Assembly: GCA_021397835.1 (NCBI GenBank)
Contig: JAJFZO010000034.1
Coordinates: 4,466,501-4,530,500 of the forward strand
From: Moringa oleifera
Taxonomy: Eukaryota > Streptophyta > Magnoliopsida > Brassicales > Moringaceae
DNA: 64,000 nt
Direction: 5' to 3'
Part shown: positions 1-13,300 of the stretch, in pieces
Layout of the letters: each line of letters begins with the position of its first letter
Position numbering within the stretch: the stretch's first letter is position 1
Notes under the pieces: model-generated
Told to the model about the DNA's origin: nothing
The model's input: the letters and a program-made list of their open reading frames with translations, nothing else
Databases searched by the model: none
Translations under genes and position numbers: made by a program

Positions 1-3000
1 ACTTCACTATCAGAGGACAGTCAGAGGCTTTTTGTTCGGCTCTACACACGAAAAGGTCTTTATATAGTAGCTTAATTTGTAATTCTTTTTTGGATTTCGC
101 ATGTTTATTTGTCAGAACTTGTTTGAATTTTAGTTCTGTTCTATGAAGATCCAAATTGCTTAAGCTGTTAGGTGTTGCCCTCTTAGATGGGCTTTGTGTA
201 TCTTAAGATGCTGTAGAAGTTTTTCCTTAAACTGCTCTGGCATCATGCAGGGCAGTCAAATTGACAAAATTCTGTGGGACATTTGTCAAATAATGGGTTA
301 TTTGTTCTTTTATATTATTCCAAACATTAGGAAATTGTGATCAAATTTCTCCCTTCTGTATCATGAGTATATACAGGAGCATCCGATACTGTTAAGATAT
401 TCATATATGTTATTAAACAGAACATCTATTAGTAATTTGTTTTTCCTGCCATTTTGTTGTCTTTCCAGTTCAGAAAGATTGCCTCTTCTGTTTAGAATGT
501 GTTACATGCCTTTGCACATGCTGTATACTGTCAACCTGCAAAGATGGGATATGTCCCTATCTTTCTCCATTTGGATCAACAATTCTTGTGGTATGAGGTT
601 GAGCTAGTATTGTTTATTTGATCTGTATGATGTGGCAATGCAACCGCTAAGATGGTCATGAAACACAAGGCAGTTTTATGATGGACATCGTTTCATCTAT
701 GTAGTTAACATCTTGCAAACTTTCCTTGGCAACAGTTGTATTCTTCTTGCTCTACAAATTAACTTGTTAGCATTGCCGCAATGGGCATTATTGCACAGGT
801 TGTAGTCTTTGGCTTTGCAATCTGTATACTTCTTTTGAAGATTTAGTTGATTAAATGTAGCACTACCATGGCTTTCCTAGTTAATGCTAAGTGTTTTGAG
901 CTGATTATATTACAGTGATATTAATTTGCAGAAATACCCACAGTTACACTGTGATTTGTGTTGAACTAATAGTATACAGTTTTTAGATGCAAATCATATA
1001 TCATACATTTCAGTTACATTGTGGTTGATGTATGTTCTCAGCAAGACAAGCTCAGTGATAATATGTGGTTTTCTTGATCCCAAGGCTGAGCAATGTCATC
1101 GTGTTGGTGTTTTAATCAGGGCCATGGTTTCGTCTATGTAATATTTCATACCCTGAAGTGTCAGATTCTCGACAAGCGGTCAAGGAGCTCATTGGTAATT
1201 TGGAGTTGGTGAATTTTCTTACTGTAGCATTTCATACCAAACTTCAAATTAAAGTCCTTATCTGAGAAAGTTAGTTGTCTTTGCACATTGCAGCATCAGG
1301 CGTTCTCTGTTGCTTCGAAGATATTAATGATGTGCATGATGATGACATGAAGATCTTAAATCTGCTTTCTGTCTCTGAGCTCCGTGGCATTTTATCTATG
1401 CTTAAGAAGGTCTGCATTTATGATATTCCAAGGATAATGTCAGTCTTATTTTATTTGTGCTAGTGCATGCTTCTTAGTGTTGTTTTTGGCAGGATGACTG
1501 CTAAGCATTGTTATGCTGTAAATGTTAGTCGTTTGTTAGAATGCTTTAGGTTCCAAAAGAAAAGAAAAGAAAACAAGTGATAAGTGGTGAATTTAACAAA
1601 GTCTTCATCTTTTCTTTTCTTCAAAGAATGATACTTGCAAGTGACTATAGCATGGCATTGAGAGAAAGTTTATGATTTGCAATGAACTTTAGAGGATCTC
1701 TTTCTCCCTCTATCTTTCTCTTTTCTTTTCTTTTTGAAAGTCCTGCTAATATTTGCATAAAAAACTTGGATGAAGGTTTTAATTAAGCTATTATCAGCCA
1801 AAATGAAGATAGAGTGGAATAGAGGGATGATTATTCTCCTCATTTGTTTTATTGATCATCTTTATGAATTATTGATGGAAACCTAGTAGTATTTGTAAGC
1901 TAAGCTCACATTGTCATTGCAACTAACAAGGGAACAGTGTCCCACAAAAGAGTGGAGACCAATAAGGAGGTGGTCTTGGAGCAGGACTTTGGTCATTTAG
2001 GGAAATCTGGTTAGAGAAATAGATGATTTTGAAAAGAAAGGAAGAACGGTAAAAATGTAATTATGTAGATGAGCAAGTAGGCACACCTTTGATGAACTTA
2101 GAATGGGTGAGAAGTTGGATCCAATTTGATTGTTGGTATAGCATTCGTATAAAAAGAACTTATTTATGATTTTAGCATCCATGTAAAGGTAGTGTAATAA
2201 TCTGCCTCCTTCCTCAACACTTTTTCCTACTAGTGTTAAGTCTTTTGAAATATGCAAGTATGGCCTCAAAACAATGAGATGTGAAATCTCAATAATCTCC
2301 TTTAATGAACTTGTTTTTGCTTTCTCTAAAGGTTGATGTCTTAAACATTTTGTATTTGATTGCACTTATCTATGACTTGTACTAGGCACTCATCCTTATA
2401 AAACTTAGAAGTCAAACTTTGTATCATTTGTTTGGTTTAGGGATTCAAGAGTAGGCTCAAAAGTCTTATTTAGGGTTCTTCTTCATCTAGGATCCATGCT
2501 ATCTTCTCTTATAGCTCCATTTCTCATGTTGGCATTGTATCTATACTTTGTTTATTTTTCTTTATACAATGTGTTTCTAAACCTTTACCTATCCCTTTTA
2601 TATTCTTTCTTACTGCATGATAATGTAATGATTTTACTAAGTGATATGTCCTATAACAATGGAGCATTTTGGGTGGATCTTTCTAAATATGGATGTATCC
2701 ATAGTTGATGCTCCTAAAGTGATGAATTGGCTTTTGATGACTACACAGTATGAGACTTGCTGTGTGGACAGATACGGGTCAAACATTATATTATTTGTGG
2801 TATAATAAGTTTATATGTGCTCATAAATGTAACTAAGGACATAACATTTTGCGCATATAGGCTTGAAGGCAATGCAGATGAATGCATGAGCCTTTAACAA
2901 TTGCATTTGTAAATATAGATTTGTCATGCATCCACACATCATAATCTCGTAAGATGTTATAATTTCTGTAGCAATAAGATGGAGATTTAATGTTTAAATG

Positions 3001-6000
3001 GGATGCATGAATTGTAGCTCAGATGCTTGTGTTAACATATATCTAACTTGATAGAAACATTAATTATGATATATACAAGTCTAATTTTCTATTCATATGA
3101 AAAACAAATAATGTTCTAGTCATTTTCTCTGTTGTACATCTTCGATGACCAGCTTCTTTCATTGGGGTATTTTTTGTAACCTTTTATACAATGTAAATTT
3201 TTTGTGTAGTCTGGAAAAGCACATTCTTTGTTTGATGTAGGGAATAAAAATTATTTAATAAATAAAAAATTTAAACAGTAACTAAGCTTAAAAAATTTCA
3301 TTATAACTTGAGTGATTGCAATATGGTATCTATATTTCTTGGTGGTGGCTCTGATTTGTTTTCTATTCAATTTGGTGCTTCTATTGAACCTTCAGAATTT
3401 TGCTCGTGGTTCAAGAAAGCAGGATCTTGTTGCATCTCTTCTTTCTTTCTATGAGGATGGATTATGGTACATATGATTTTCTACCGTATATGCATTAAGG
3501 TTGTTAGTTTGGTTCATCAACATGCTTATTAAGTTCTGGCTTTCTTGTCATTTGTTTTAAACCTTTAATGTGCAGCCCTCTCTTACCAAGCTTGATTTTG
3601 GAAAGAACAGGAGTCTGTGTCCGGATATCTTCAAAAGCGGAATCCCTAGTCTGGCGTGCTGAGGTCATCATGGAGCTTTAGTGTTTTATTGATAGAAGGT
3701 TGAGATTAGGTGTTGTGATTGAAGGGGTTTATGTGGAACTAATGTTGAGAACATTTATTGTTAATACAGAGGCTTTTCTTCCTCAATGGGGAGCAGGATC
3801 TTTCAGTTTTTGTACTAGTTGATCTTGGGATAGTGAAGTATCCAACTTACAAGTGCACAATATCAGAACAGATTTTCTCAAGTCAAGCGGAGCTGCTTGC
3901 TTATGAAGAGGTCTACATTTGTTATTTTTTAAAAAAATTTATCGCAGTCCTGCTGCCTTTATCATATTTAACTGTAATCTACTGCAGGCCATTGAAGTTG
4001 CACAAATAATGGATGAGTCTCTTGATAAAAACAACATTGAATTGGTTTTGAGATGCATCATGATAGCTGACTCCCGCATCTCCAGTCCTTCAGCAAATGC
4101 AATGGAACTAGGAACTTTTGAATCAATCAGTTCATTTTTTTCATGCTTTACAGCGTTGTGGGTTTACTCAAAAGTAGTTTCCCTGGGAATTTCCTTTCTT
4201 GAGCGTGAGAACAGGTATGGAATTTTTAATAATGGAGTTTTTTTTTTTTTTTGTTTTTGGGGATAAAAACACGTGTGATTATATTATTATCATGACACCA
4301 AGGGGTGCCTCTTATTTACAAGTATAAAAAGTTATTTAGAGATAAAAAATTCAATGAATTCCATTAGATCTTTCTCGTTTACAATGTTCACCCCTTTATT
4401 CTTATCTATCTAACTCTAAACAAAAGAAAAGAGGAGTTTCTTTCTCCTAAAAGCTCTTTTATTTCTCATTCTATACTAGCCAAAAAACCAGCAAAAGGAT
4501 TTTTTCAGCCACTTTTTTCTTTTTCTTTTACCACCAGCAGTGCTCCCCATGCACAGATCTCAATTACCACCAACCAACTATAGCCCATCAAAGTCAAAAT
4601 AGTTTCCTATATCCACCATGTCCATTTACACCAAAGGAGCATATGGTTTACAGATTCTGCCTCTCTTTTACATAGAATGCACCAGTTGACCTAACCTCCT
4701 TTCTGCAACTTGAACAACTTGGAGTTATTCCTCTCCAAAATACTATATTCATTTCAGCCTTGTTCACTCTAAAATTGTATATTTTCTAAGAAAAATACTC
4801 GACTTATTGTGCTTACCTCTCAATCTTGTATATGTTTTTTGAAATCAACATCTTAGGTGATGTCATCATCTTGCACTATCATATAGTCATTAGTTAAAGC
4901 TTGTGTGTTAGAAGCCAAGTTATAGATAGATAGAACTCTTCCACTAGTGAGCTCCCTCCACATTATACGTCATGTCAAGAGTTGATATAAAGCTTGCATT
5001 CTATGTTGAATCCCATCTATGGTCTAAACTCCTCCCACCCTTTTTTAATAGTCCTCCATACTCTTGTCCCATAAGCGTCTCTCCCCAATGCAATCATCGA
5101 CTCCTCACCTTGGCTCTATATCTGCTCTCCACCATTTTTCTTCATAAATGGTCCTTCTCCCTCGTAAACTTCTATAACCAATTTTCCAAAAATGCCTTGT
5201 TGAAAGATCGAATTGGTTTAATTTTCAAACCATCTACCCCTAACGATTTTTGAACTACTTTCTAGCTTACCATATGATATTTTCCAATGTCACTGTTACC
5301 CCATAAAAATGATCTCTAATTGTTCCAATCTCAATATTGCATTCTTAGGAATTGGGAAAAAGAACATAAAGTAAATTGTTGTACTAGATAATGTGCTTTT
5401 TATCAATGTCATCCTCCCCTTTATATAAGTATAACCTTTTTCACCCTCCTAGTTTTACCTCAACTATTTCCATCATCTTATTCCATGTTGCTTTTTCCGT
5501 ATGCTTTGTCTCCAGAGGTAGATCCAAGTATTGCATTGAAAGTGATCCTACCTTACAATCTAGGACCTTGCAAGGTGATCCCCATCCAGTCACCCCTAAT
5601 GGAATTAACTCGCTCTTTCTTAATTTTATTCTCAATCCTTGACTACCTCAAATCATGAAAGGCGACATCTCACATTCAATTGGTACTTCTCCTTTGGCTC
5701 ACAAAACAGAATAGTATCATTTGCAAAAAGTAGGTGTGATATCATCATCTCCTCCCTCTTAATCACTTTGAACTCCTCAACAAGATCTCCTTGTATCATT
5801 GCACTCCTCATACTCTCAAGAGCCTTCATGACAGGAATGAAGAGACGAGGAGATAAAGGATCTCCTTGGTTCAAGCCTCTGGAAGTCTTGGAGAACTATG
5901 TCGGCCTCCCATTCATTAGAATTGAGAAAGCTGGAGTAATAATACATCTCATTATCCACTAGCACTATTTTTTTTTTTTTGGCATCCCATCCTCCTTAAT

Positions 6001-9000
6001 ATATAAGCCACAAATCCCCATGATACATGATCATACGATTTATATATGTCCAATTTGCAAGTAGCTTCTCTCTCTTGATCTCAATCGTTGACCAACAACC
6101 TTATTAGCTATCAAGGCCACATCCAAGATTGTCTTCCTCTCACAAAAGCGTTCTAATTAACACTAGCCGCTTTATCATCCACAACTCAGTAGATAGCACC
6201 TTAGCAAGAAGCTTATAGACATTACCAATCAAGCTAATTGAGTGAAAATCCTTGGTACGATGAGCCTTGTTTTTTTAGGATAATCACCACAAAGGTTGAG
6301 TTCAAAGAAGCGACAAACTTTCCATTCTCATGAGACTCTGTAAATAGTCCCATGATTTCACCTCTAGTGTACTCTTCTGACTTTTCAAGAAAGCCATTGT
6401 CAACCCATAAGATCTAAGTGCTTTATCACCATCACAATCATAGAAAGCTGCCTTCACTTCCTTTTTCTCAAATGGTCTTTCAATCCACCCTTGAAGTTCA
6501 TTGTCTATCCTATCAAAAAGCAAACCATCTAATGTTGGTCTCCATTTATATTCTTCTTTGTATAAGTCTCGATAGAAGTTTCTAATCTTTCTTTTCTTGC
6601 ATAATGGATTATATTTTTGTTTGGAGAGTTTTTTGACCCTTGTGCTTATGTGTACATGACTGCCACCTTGTTTGGCATTAAGAGCTTATTTGAATTGTGT
6701 TTATAAGCACATGTGAAACCATGAGTTCTGAATAGTCTCTCTGTTGGACATTTTCATTTTCTTTCTTCTGATGCTGCTGCTGCTGTCTTGCTGCTGCATC
6801 CTGTCTCCTTGGCACCCACTTACACGCCTGCTGCCAACCAAACTCCCATTCTCCCCCACCAATTCCATGAAGCCCCCTCCAGTGACCTTTCTGGTTGTCA
6901 TTGTATATTTCCATATCGAGGTTTGAGAAAATGGCATGACATTACTGACTGCTTATGCTTTATCAACGGATTTGGAAATCTGCTTTTACCTACTCTGTTT
7001 TCTTGTTATTAAATATGAGTTATAATCCATGATTATAGTCTGTGATTTAACATTAAGAAGAGAGAAAAGTGAGCTGAAGGACACGGTCATAGCTTGCACC
7101 ATATGTCTAGCATGTTCCATTATCAATCAGGTGGTATTGTTCCCTATTACTGTGTGGTGCATTGCTGCCACTAGCCTGATTGGAGTGTAGAGAATCAATA
7201 TTACTTAGCATTTTAGATGCATGCTAAACAAAAGGAAAATAGTGGCTGATATCACATTTCAATTCACATTAAAAGGAATTAGTTGGGTTTTCGAACTGCT
7301 TTAAGGAGCCAATTTCTCTACTTTAGGTACGATGATGCTGTTTATCTGCTGAAGCGGCTACTTAGTTGTTTCATTGGTGATGGAAGAAGAGGATATTGGA
7401 CACTAAGGTTGTCTATTGACTTAGAACACATGGGCTTTCCCAATGAGAGCCTTTCAGTTGCGGAAAATGGGTTATTAGATCCATGGGTGCGTGCTGGTTC
7501 AAGAATGGCACTGCAGAGACGGATTCTTCGCTTAGGAAAACCTCCAAGACGCTGGAAAATTCCTAGTTTTTCAGAGTCCATGAAGAGAAAGATCCCAGAG
7601 GTAATTTCTTTAGTTATTCTTTCAGGGTTTTGAGTTTTATGCTCCTAGGACTTTGAAGTCAAGTTCTTCTCAGATCTCACCTGACAAATATTGTTTTTTC
7701 CTGACATGGTTATGGAATTTAGGTTCGTATTCATGGGAGACCTTTGAATTGTGAAACTGGTATGAAAAGCAGGTTCTATGGAGAAGACGGAGAACAATGC
7801 GGAGTAGAGCAGCTTGCGTTGCAGTATTATGCTGGAGAAGGGGGTGGATGGCAGGGTGTTCACACTGAGAGTGGAATCTGGTTGACTATTTTCGGACTTC
7901 TCATGTGGGATATCTTGTTCTCAGACGCCACAAATGTTTTCCGCACTAGATTTCAGGTATGACTTTCTAAGATAATTAACAATTATGATGATTTTTTAAG
8001 ATTATTGATAATTATTACTAAAGTCATGTAGTGGGGTGAGCCTATAACTATTGGCAATTTACACAAGACGGGGAAGGTCATAGTGCACAAATATGTTCTA
8101 TGTAACATAGGTGTTAATTAATCATACTTTCTCCTTTGGTGTAGTTTGGACTTGAAAAGTTGGGATGTACTCTCAGTTTTGATACAACAGTGGATGGTTT
8201 TTGGGTCAAGTGGTGCTAAGTTGGAAGTTTGGAAGGATCTTATTTCTAAAAGCCAAGACGAAAGTTATGGCATTAGTTCCTTTACTTATTCTTTCGATAG
8301 TAGGGAGGGAAGGGAGCAAGAGGGCTTTTGTAGAAATTGAGCCTCAGTTCTAGTGAAGAATATATGGGTATTGCTATTGAATTCTTGGGTTACCCAAAAT
8401 TATTATGTAAATGAGATAGAACTTGTGAAGTTGATGGAGCCTCTACTTTCTAACTAGCTCCCTTGTGTTAAATATATTTAATGTATAATACTTTGTTTCT
8501 GATAAAAACAAATCATTATTACCAAATTCATAACTCTTAACATTTTATTCACACAGAAAAACACATACATTTGCTTACACATTAACATGAATGGCATTTC
8601 CTCATTACATGCTAAGTTTAACGTGCTTGTGCAAAACTTTGGTGCTCATTTCAATTTGTTCCATTAAGTCTTGGTTTAAGAATCTATGTTACTTATGCAA
8701 GGTTAGTAGACTTTCATCTTTTATGATGGGCATTGTAAGAGTTGAAGTAAACAGCCAATCGATAGAATGTGACATTGGAAGAAGGAAAGGGAAAGTTTCA
8801 TGAAAAGAGAGGATTGTGTTTCTCAGCTTTCATTGATAATGAATTATAGTGAACCCCTTTTGGTCCATTATTTTGCTGCCACTGGCTTTAATTCCATCAG
8901 TTTTCCTTTAACTGGGCTGGCTTAGGTTTTGCTAGGAACAGTTTTGGGGAGTCTTTATAAATGCCGGAATACAATCCGGAGGACTTTTCTGCTCTGTGTT

Positions 9001-9694
9001 ATGTGGTGCCTTAGAACAAGATAGCAGCTGCGGCTTAAGGATCTTGATCCTCTTGTGCTTTTTAGTGGGATATATACCAATGAAGGGGGAAAAAGGTGGA
9101 GGGGGAGAGAGAGATAGTGATTAAGAAAGAAGGGGGAGGGAGAGAGGTTAGAGTGCAAGAGAGTCATAAAATTTTAGAGTGTTGTAACTGCAAAAAAAAA
9201 AAAAAATTCACTTTCCTGATAAGTATGAAATATCTTCCTTTCTGCAGACTGGTCCCTTAGATTTGGTGACTGATAGCTTTTATTTGACAAGAAAGAGCCT
9301 CATAGAATGTCACCTACAAAAAATTAGTGATGGAATGGCTGAAGAGATCCTGATCACATCATGGGAATCACATTTAGGAACTGCTTGTAGAGGAGTTAAT
9401 TGGAACCGGCATTCCCTGTCTGAACTTCGTGCAGCTGTTGCTTGCATTGGGGGTCCTTGTTTAGCATCAATCTGTCGATATCTTGCTCAAGACTACAGGA
9501 GCTGGTCCAGTGGAATGCCAGATTTGTTGCTATGGCGCTTCATTGGAGACTACAGAGGAGAAGCAAAGTTGGTTGAAGTTAAAGGCCTGAGGGATCGACT
9601 CTCTGAACAACAACGTGCATGGCTATTGCTTCTAATGGATTGTGGGTTCAACACAGAGGTTTGCAAAGTGAGCCCTGTGCCAATAGCTACCTGA
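1..9694 (+). CDS. FAN1: Fanconi-associated nuclease 1 homologue (FAN1), C-terminal part, 5' end outside window
   Basis: FAN1 is a nuclear 5' flap endo/exonuclease that acts in DNA interstrand crosslink repair. Exons read by splice site and frame are 1-55, 1120-1194, 1294-1409, 3396-3466, 3576-3663, 3770-3910, 3988-4214, 7327-7600, 7723-7956 and 9248-9694. They join without a frame break into 575 residues, so the upstream N-terminus lies off the window. An early SAP-like segment (LLSVSELRGILSMLKK) is split over the exon ending at 1409 and the one starting at 3396. The middle part is helical and TPR-like. The last exon holds the VRR-NUC nuclease domain: GMPDLLLW gives the metal-binding Asp (fragment residue 519), and KLVEVKG gives Glu537 and Lys539, followed by a DRLSEQQ segment. 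All expected catalytic residues are present, so the gene looks intact. The 3.1-kb intron 4215-7326 carries a LINE insertion in antisense. Confidence 0.93.
1410..3395 (+). other. FAN1 intron (about 2 kb)
   Basis: This intron has a GT donor at 1410 and an AG acceptor at 3394-3395. I see no recognisable coding or mobile-element sequence. A 122-codon antisense reading frame near 1997-2365 matches nothing I know. Confidence 0.7.
4229..4236. repeat. Left target-site duplication of the LINE in FAN1
   Basis: The 8-mer ATAATGGA here is repeated exactly at 6601-6608. The two copies sit just outside the poly-T end and the truncated 5' end of the LINE, as expected for target-primed reverse transcription. 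Confidence 0.7.
4237..6600 (-). mobile_element. 5'-truncated L1-like LINE (non-LTR retrotransposon) in a FAN1 intron
   Basis: Read on the minus strand, broken frames give a plant LINE reverse transcriptase in order. First comes the segment with ERPFEKKEV and DCDGDKA (about 6520-6400), then NQGDPLSPRLF and a FANDTILFC box (about 5874-5715), then a KSELIPLG / LDLPLE thumb segment (about 5630-5460), and finally a zinc-finger RVT-type CxxC segment near 4700-4640. The catalytic FADD box reads FAND. The 3' end is an A-rich tail, seen as poly-T at about 4237-4252 on the plus strand. Homology stops at 6600, inside the start of the RT domain, so the endonuclease and ORF1 are missing. Exact 8-bp duplications flank the element. 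Many stops and shifts make it a dead copy, removed with the intron. Confidence 0.88.
6609..7326 (+). other. Rest of FAN1 intron, with GCT-rich stretch
   Basis: This is ordinary intron sequence downstream of the LINE. A less AT-rich patch around 6740-6910 contains a short (CTG)n run and reads open in several frames, but I recognise no protein in it. Confidence 0.55.
7957..9247 (+). other. FAN1 last intron
   Basis: The GT donor is at 7957 and the AG acceptor at 9246-9247. There is a GA-rich purine tract at about 9080-9165. No recognisable coding content. Confidence 0.65.
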
Positions 9695-10300
9695 TATCAT
9701 ATTGCCTTGTTGTAAGAGTTTTTGAAGTAAACTTAAATCCACAAGGATAGGAGTTGATGTTGCAATGTGTTCAACGATAATGTGAAAGATCCACTGAGGA
9801 AGTACTATTAACTTTCCAGTGTTTACCTGAATTTAGAAGAAAACTAGACATTTGAAGATTTATAGAAGCCATGGAGGATCCATTGGGTATGGTAGGAAAC
9901 AGATGGTGCTCTTTCCTCCAAATTTTCAGTTTCTTGCTTCTCTGAAACTTCCCAGAAGTCTTTTGTTTAATGCGTCATTCAGTTATGGGGGTAAGTTGTG
10001 AGAAGCAAGTGGAGCATTCTGCCATTTCCTTGCAACCTTAGAATAGCCTATCTGTTGATTTTATATCTATAGTGAAGAAATGGAGTTGCAGATATGGTTG
10101 TTGAAGGAAGCATCTTTGTTGGACAAGATAGATTCATCATGTGTTCATGTATACATGTTACTGTAATGTGGCGACCTACACAATAAAGTGAAAATTTGAA
10201 GTGAAATGAATTGCGGACAGTTTGTATGTTCTCTATAAGTTCCAAAACTGTTTCTCTCGTCCTCCATGGAGTTATTTTGTATATGTTATATATGCAACTT
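9695..10300 (+). other. Probable FAN1 3' UTR
   Basis: Sequence after the TGA at 9692-9694. An AATAAA hexamer at 10182-10187 could serve polyadenylation. The extent is a guess from composition only. Confidence 0.4.
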
Positions 10301-13300
10301 CTAGAACAGGGAAATAGGCAATAGGGTGTCCTTGTATACTTAATTTATGCACATTATGAATACAAGCAAACATATACATGTGCTTGCATACAGACAGATG
10401 TATGCTGGCTGCTTAGAAGACATTCGATGTTGAAAAGATAGGTTTGGTGGACTCCATTGTCATGTTTGTTGCACCATCAATAATTTAGTCAGTTGAATAC
10501 AGATAGTGGGGGTCATCTTAAGAAATTAATGGTAATGATAGTATAGTTTTGTTCATTTGCGTCGGTCACTTGATTATGGGAAATGCTTTGAGAATTTTAT
10601 GGATAACTATGGACCAGTAACGAATGAAATATACATTGAACCAAAAAAATTCATGTGAAATGACGCCTGTGTTTGAGTGTTTGTCTGGTAGAAAATTCAA
10701 AAGAAGAAAGTTTCTTCATGTATATCATCTTTCTTTTTGTTATTTAGTTTTGTGTCATTTATGATCTAAACCCAATGTGTCAATACATGTGAAAGGCATT
10801 TTGGGTAGGTATTAACTCTACTTTGTTTCAATGACTAAAGGTAAGAAGATGCTCTGTTTTCCTTAAAGCAATAGCGGCATCCTCAATAAATCAATTCATG
10901 AAAAAAATATTGTTAGGGCAAATGTGAAAATGCCAAGGAGAAGCAACAACGTTGCATGATGCAATTATGGATGGAGGGGTAGGCGTGGTTCAAGTGAGAT
11001 TGGTGGTTGGGGTTTTTGAGGAGAAGAGACCAATATGGATCACTCTCTCCAACATTTAATATTAATTGTTAATACAAATGGGACCAAATAATACATGATT
11101 ACCAAGATTGCCAAATGTTTAATACTCATCTCATAATTCACCCAGCAACAAAGAAACAAATCATTCAACTTAAGAGTAGTGTGGTCTTTTTCAATTTGGT
11201 AAACATAAAACAAACAAGATGGCATTGTTAATTATAGAAACAACTCATGGGCAGCATTAATTGTTAGTTATTTTCATTATTTTTAAACAATAAAATATTA
11301 ATTTATTATTTATTATGTTAATAAGAAATCCATCATACCCTTCCTCATTTGTAGGATATAAAAGAAATTATATATTGCACCGACTCATTTTTATTGATTA
11401 TATGCACTATCATATATTCTAATACTATATCAAACATATTAATAATTAATATAAAATAAATTAGATTCACAAAAATATCACTAATCTTATGTACTAATGA
11501 TTGTTCTTACGACTAATGAGATTGCTAGTGTCGCAAAATTAATGATCTCATTTTTTGAACTAAATGCCCCATAAAAATAATTAGCATACTTTATTTTAAT
11601 GATCTTTTATCGTGTTTATATGTAAATAAATATGGAATCATTTATAAAAAAAAAATTATCAAATTTGCTTCATTAATAAAAACATAATTTGTGCAATAGA
11701 AAATGCAAAAATCTTATTGATTTTTAACATTATTTTGGTGCATTGTGAAATTTGAGTGTAGATTAAAAATATCATGTCAAATGATCTTGGAGTATTAACT
11801 CTAGGGATTGCATGTTAGAATTTCTTAATTTCAATTGTTATTTTTAACAAAATGAGGCATCCCGAATATTTATTATTATTTTTTGATATCATGAAAGATA
11901 TAATTATAATGCTTAGTGATAAGGATTCATTTTGGGTAACTTTAAAAAAGTATATATTTTTTTTTATTTTTTTATTTTTAAATTGTATGTATGTATATTT
12001 TTACTAAGGGTAGATATAAAAAAATTCTTACTTTTATCCAAATTTCAATATTGAAATATGATCTTTAATTTTTTCAATATTTTAATTTTTTCAATTGTGC
12101 ATTCAATTTGATTAAATTTGGATATTAACTCAAATGGTCACGTAAAATTAAAAGTATTTTTCATTATTGAAATATTTCAAAAATGATCAAAATGAATTCT
12201 TACACCATTTCAAGTTTATTACTCAAATTTGAATAATTTTAAATTTATTAGTTATTTATTATTATTTTTTAAAAATTATTAATAGCATAAAATTTAAAAT
12301 ATATATCTTTAATTTTCAAAAAAAATTTAAATTCTTTCTGTAAAAGAAACTTGAACATTAATTCTTTTACATCCATATAAAATTCTAAATCAAAATTTGT
12401 TGTATATGATCTTTAATTTAGTATTTTCAAATTTTTATTTTTTTTAGTAAGATCTTTTAAAAATTAATAACAAAATAATTTTTTTTAACCATAACAATTA
12501 AAATGTTATATATGTATTAAATTAAAAATAAAAATAAAATAAAATAGATAAAAATATGAACTTATCATTAAAATTAAAATTTGAAGTATAGATTGTTATC
12601 AATTTAAAACCTACAACTTAAGGTTAAACTTATAAGTACAAAGTTAAATTTTTAGATAAATATGATTAAATTTATAATATAAAATTATGTAAATAAAAAT
12701 TATTAATATTAATATATTTTTAAAATTTAATTATAAAAATATTATAATATTATATAAAAATATTAATATCCACTTGGATGTTATTGAATCCGCTAAAAAT
12801 TTCAGAGTATATATATATATAATTAGGTATGGGAGAATGATATTAACATGTTTTTTCAGGTTACATGATATTTTTAAATATTAATAATTAACATATTTGC
12901 ATATGATATTAAAAATCATGATTGATAAAATATATATTTTCAAAATTAATCTTAAGAAATTAAAAATATTTTAAAATTAATTTTATTTTATTTAAATTTA
13001 ATCTAAAATAGTAAAAAGGATAGTTTTACTAATATTTCCCTAAAATCAAATGAAAAACAATTAAACAGAGAACTCTAATATGTATTGCTATCTAAAAGGT
13101 CTAAGTAAAATTAAAGGCCAAGCTTCAATTGAGATATTCAATAATACTACAAATTAATTATCTTACAAAAAATATTTAAATTAAAAATAAAATATTTATA
13201 AAAAAACATTATAGTAAGTTTAGCTATAAAGAAAATTTAAAATATAATAAGATAAAACATTAAAAATAACACAAAATAGTTTTTAAAAATATTGTTCATA

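Noticed and set aside
1997..2365. 122-codon antisense frame in a FAN1 intron
   Set aside because: No recognisable motif, not flanked by repeat ends, and inside a well-supported intron.
6678..6937. Overlapping open frames on both strands with Gln-rich or Leu-rich runs
   Set aside because: They come from a (CTG)n-like tract in intron sequence. The runs are low complexity and the frames match no family I know.
8146..8340. Open frame in the last FAN1 intron, vaguely like LINE ORF1 sequence
   Set aside because: The resemblance was not specific enough to name a domain.
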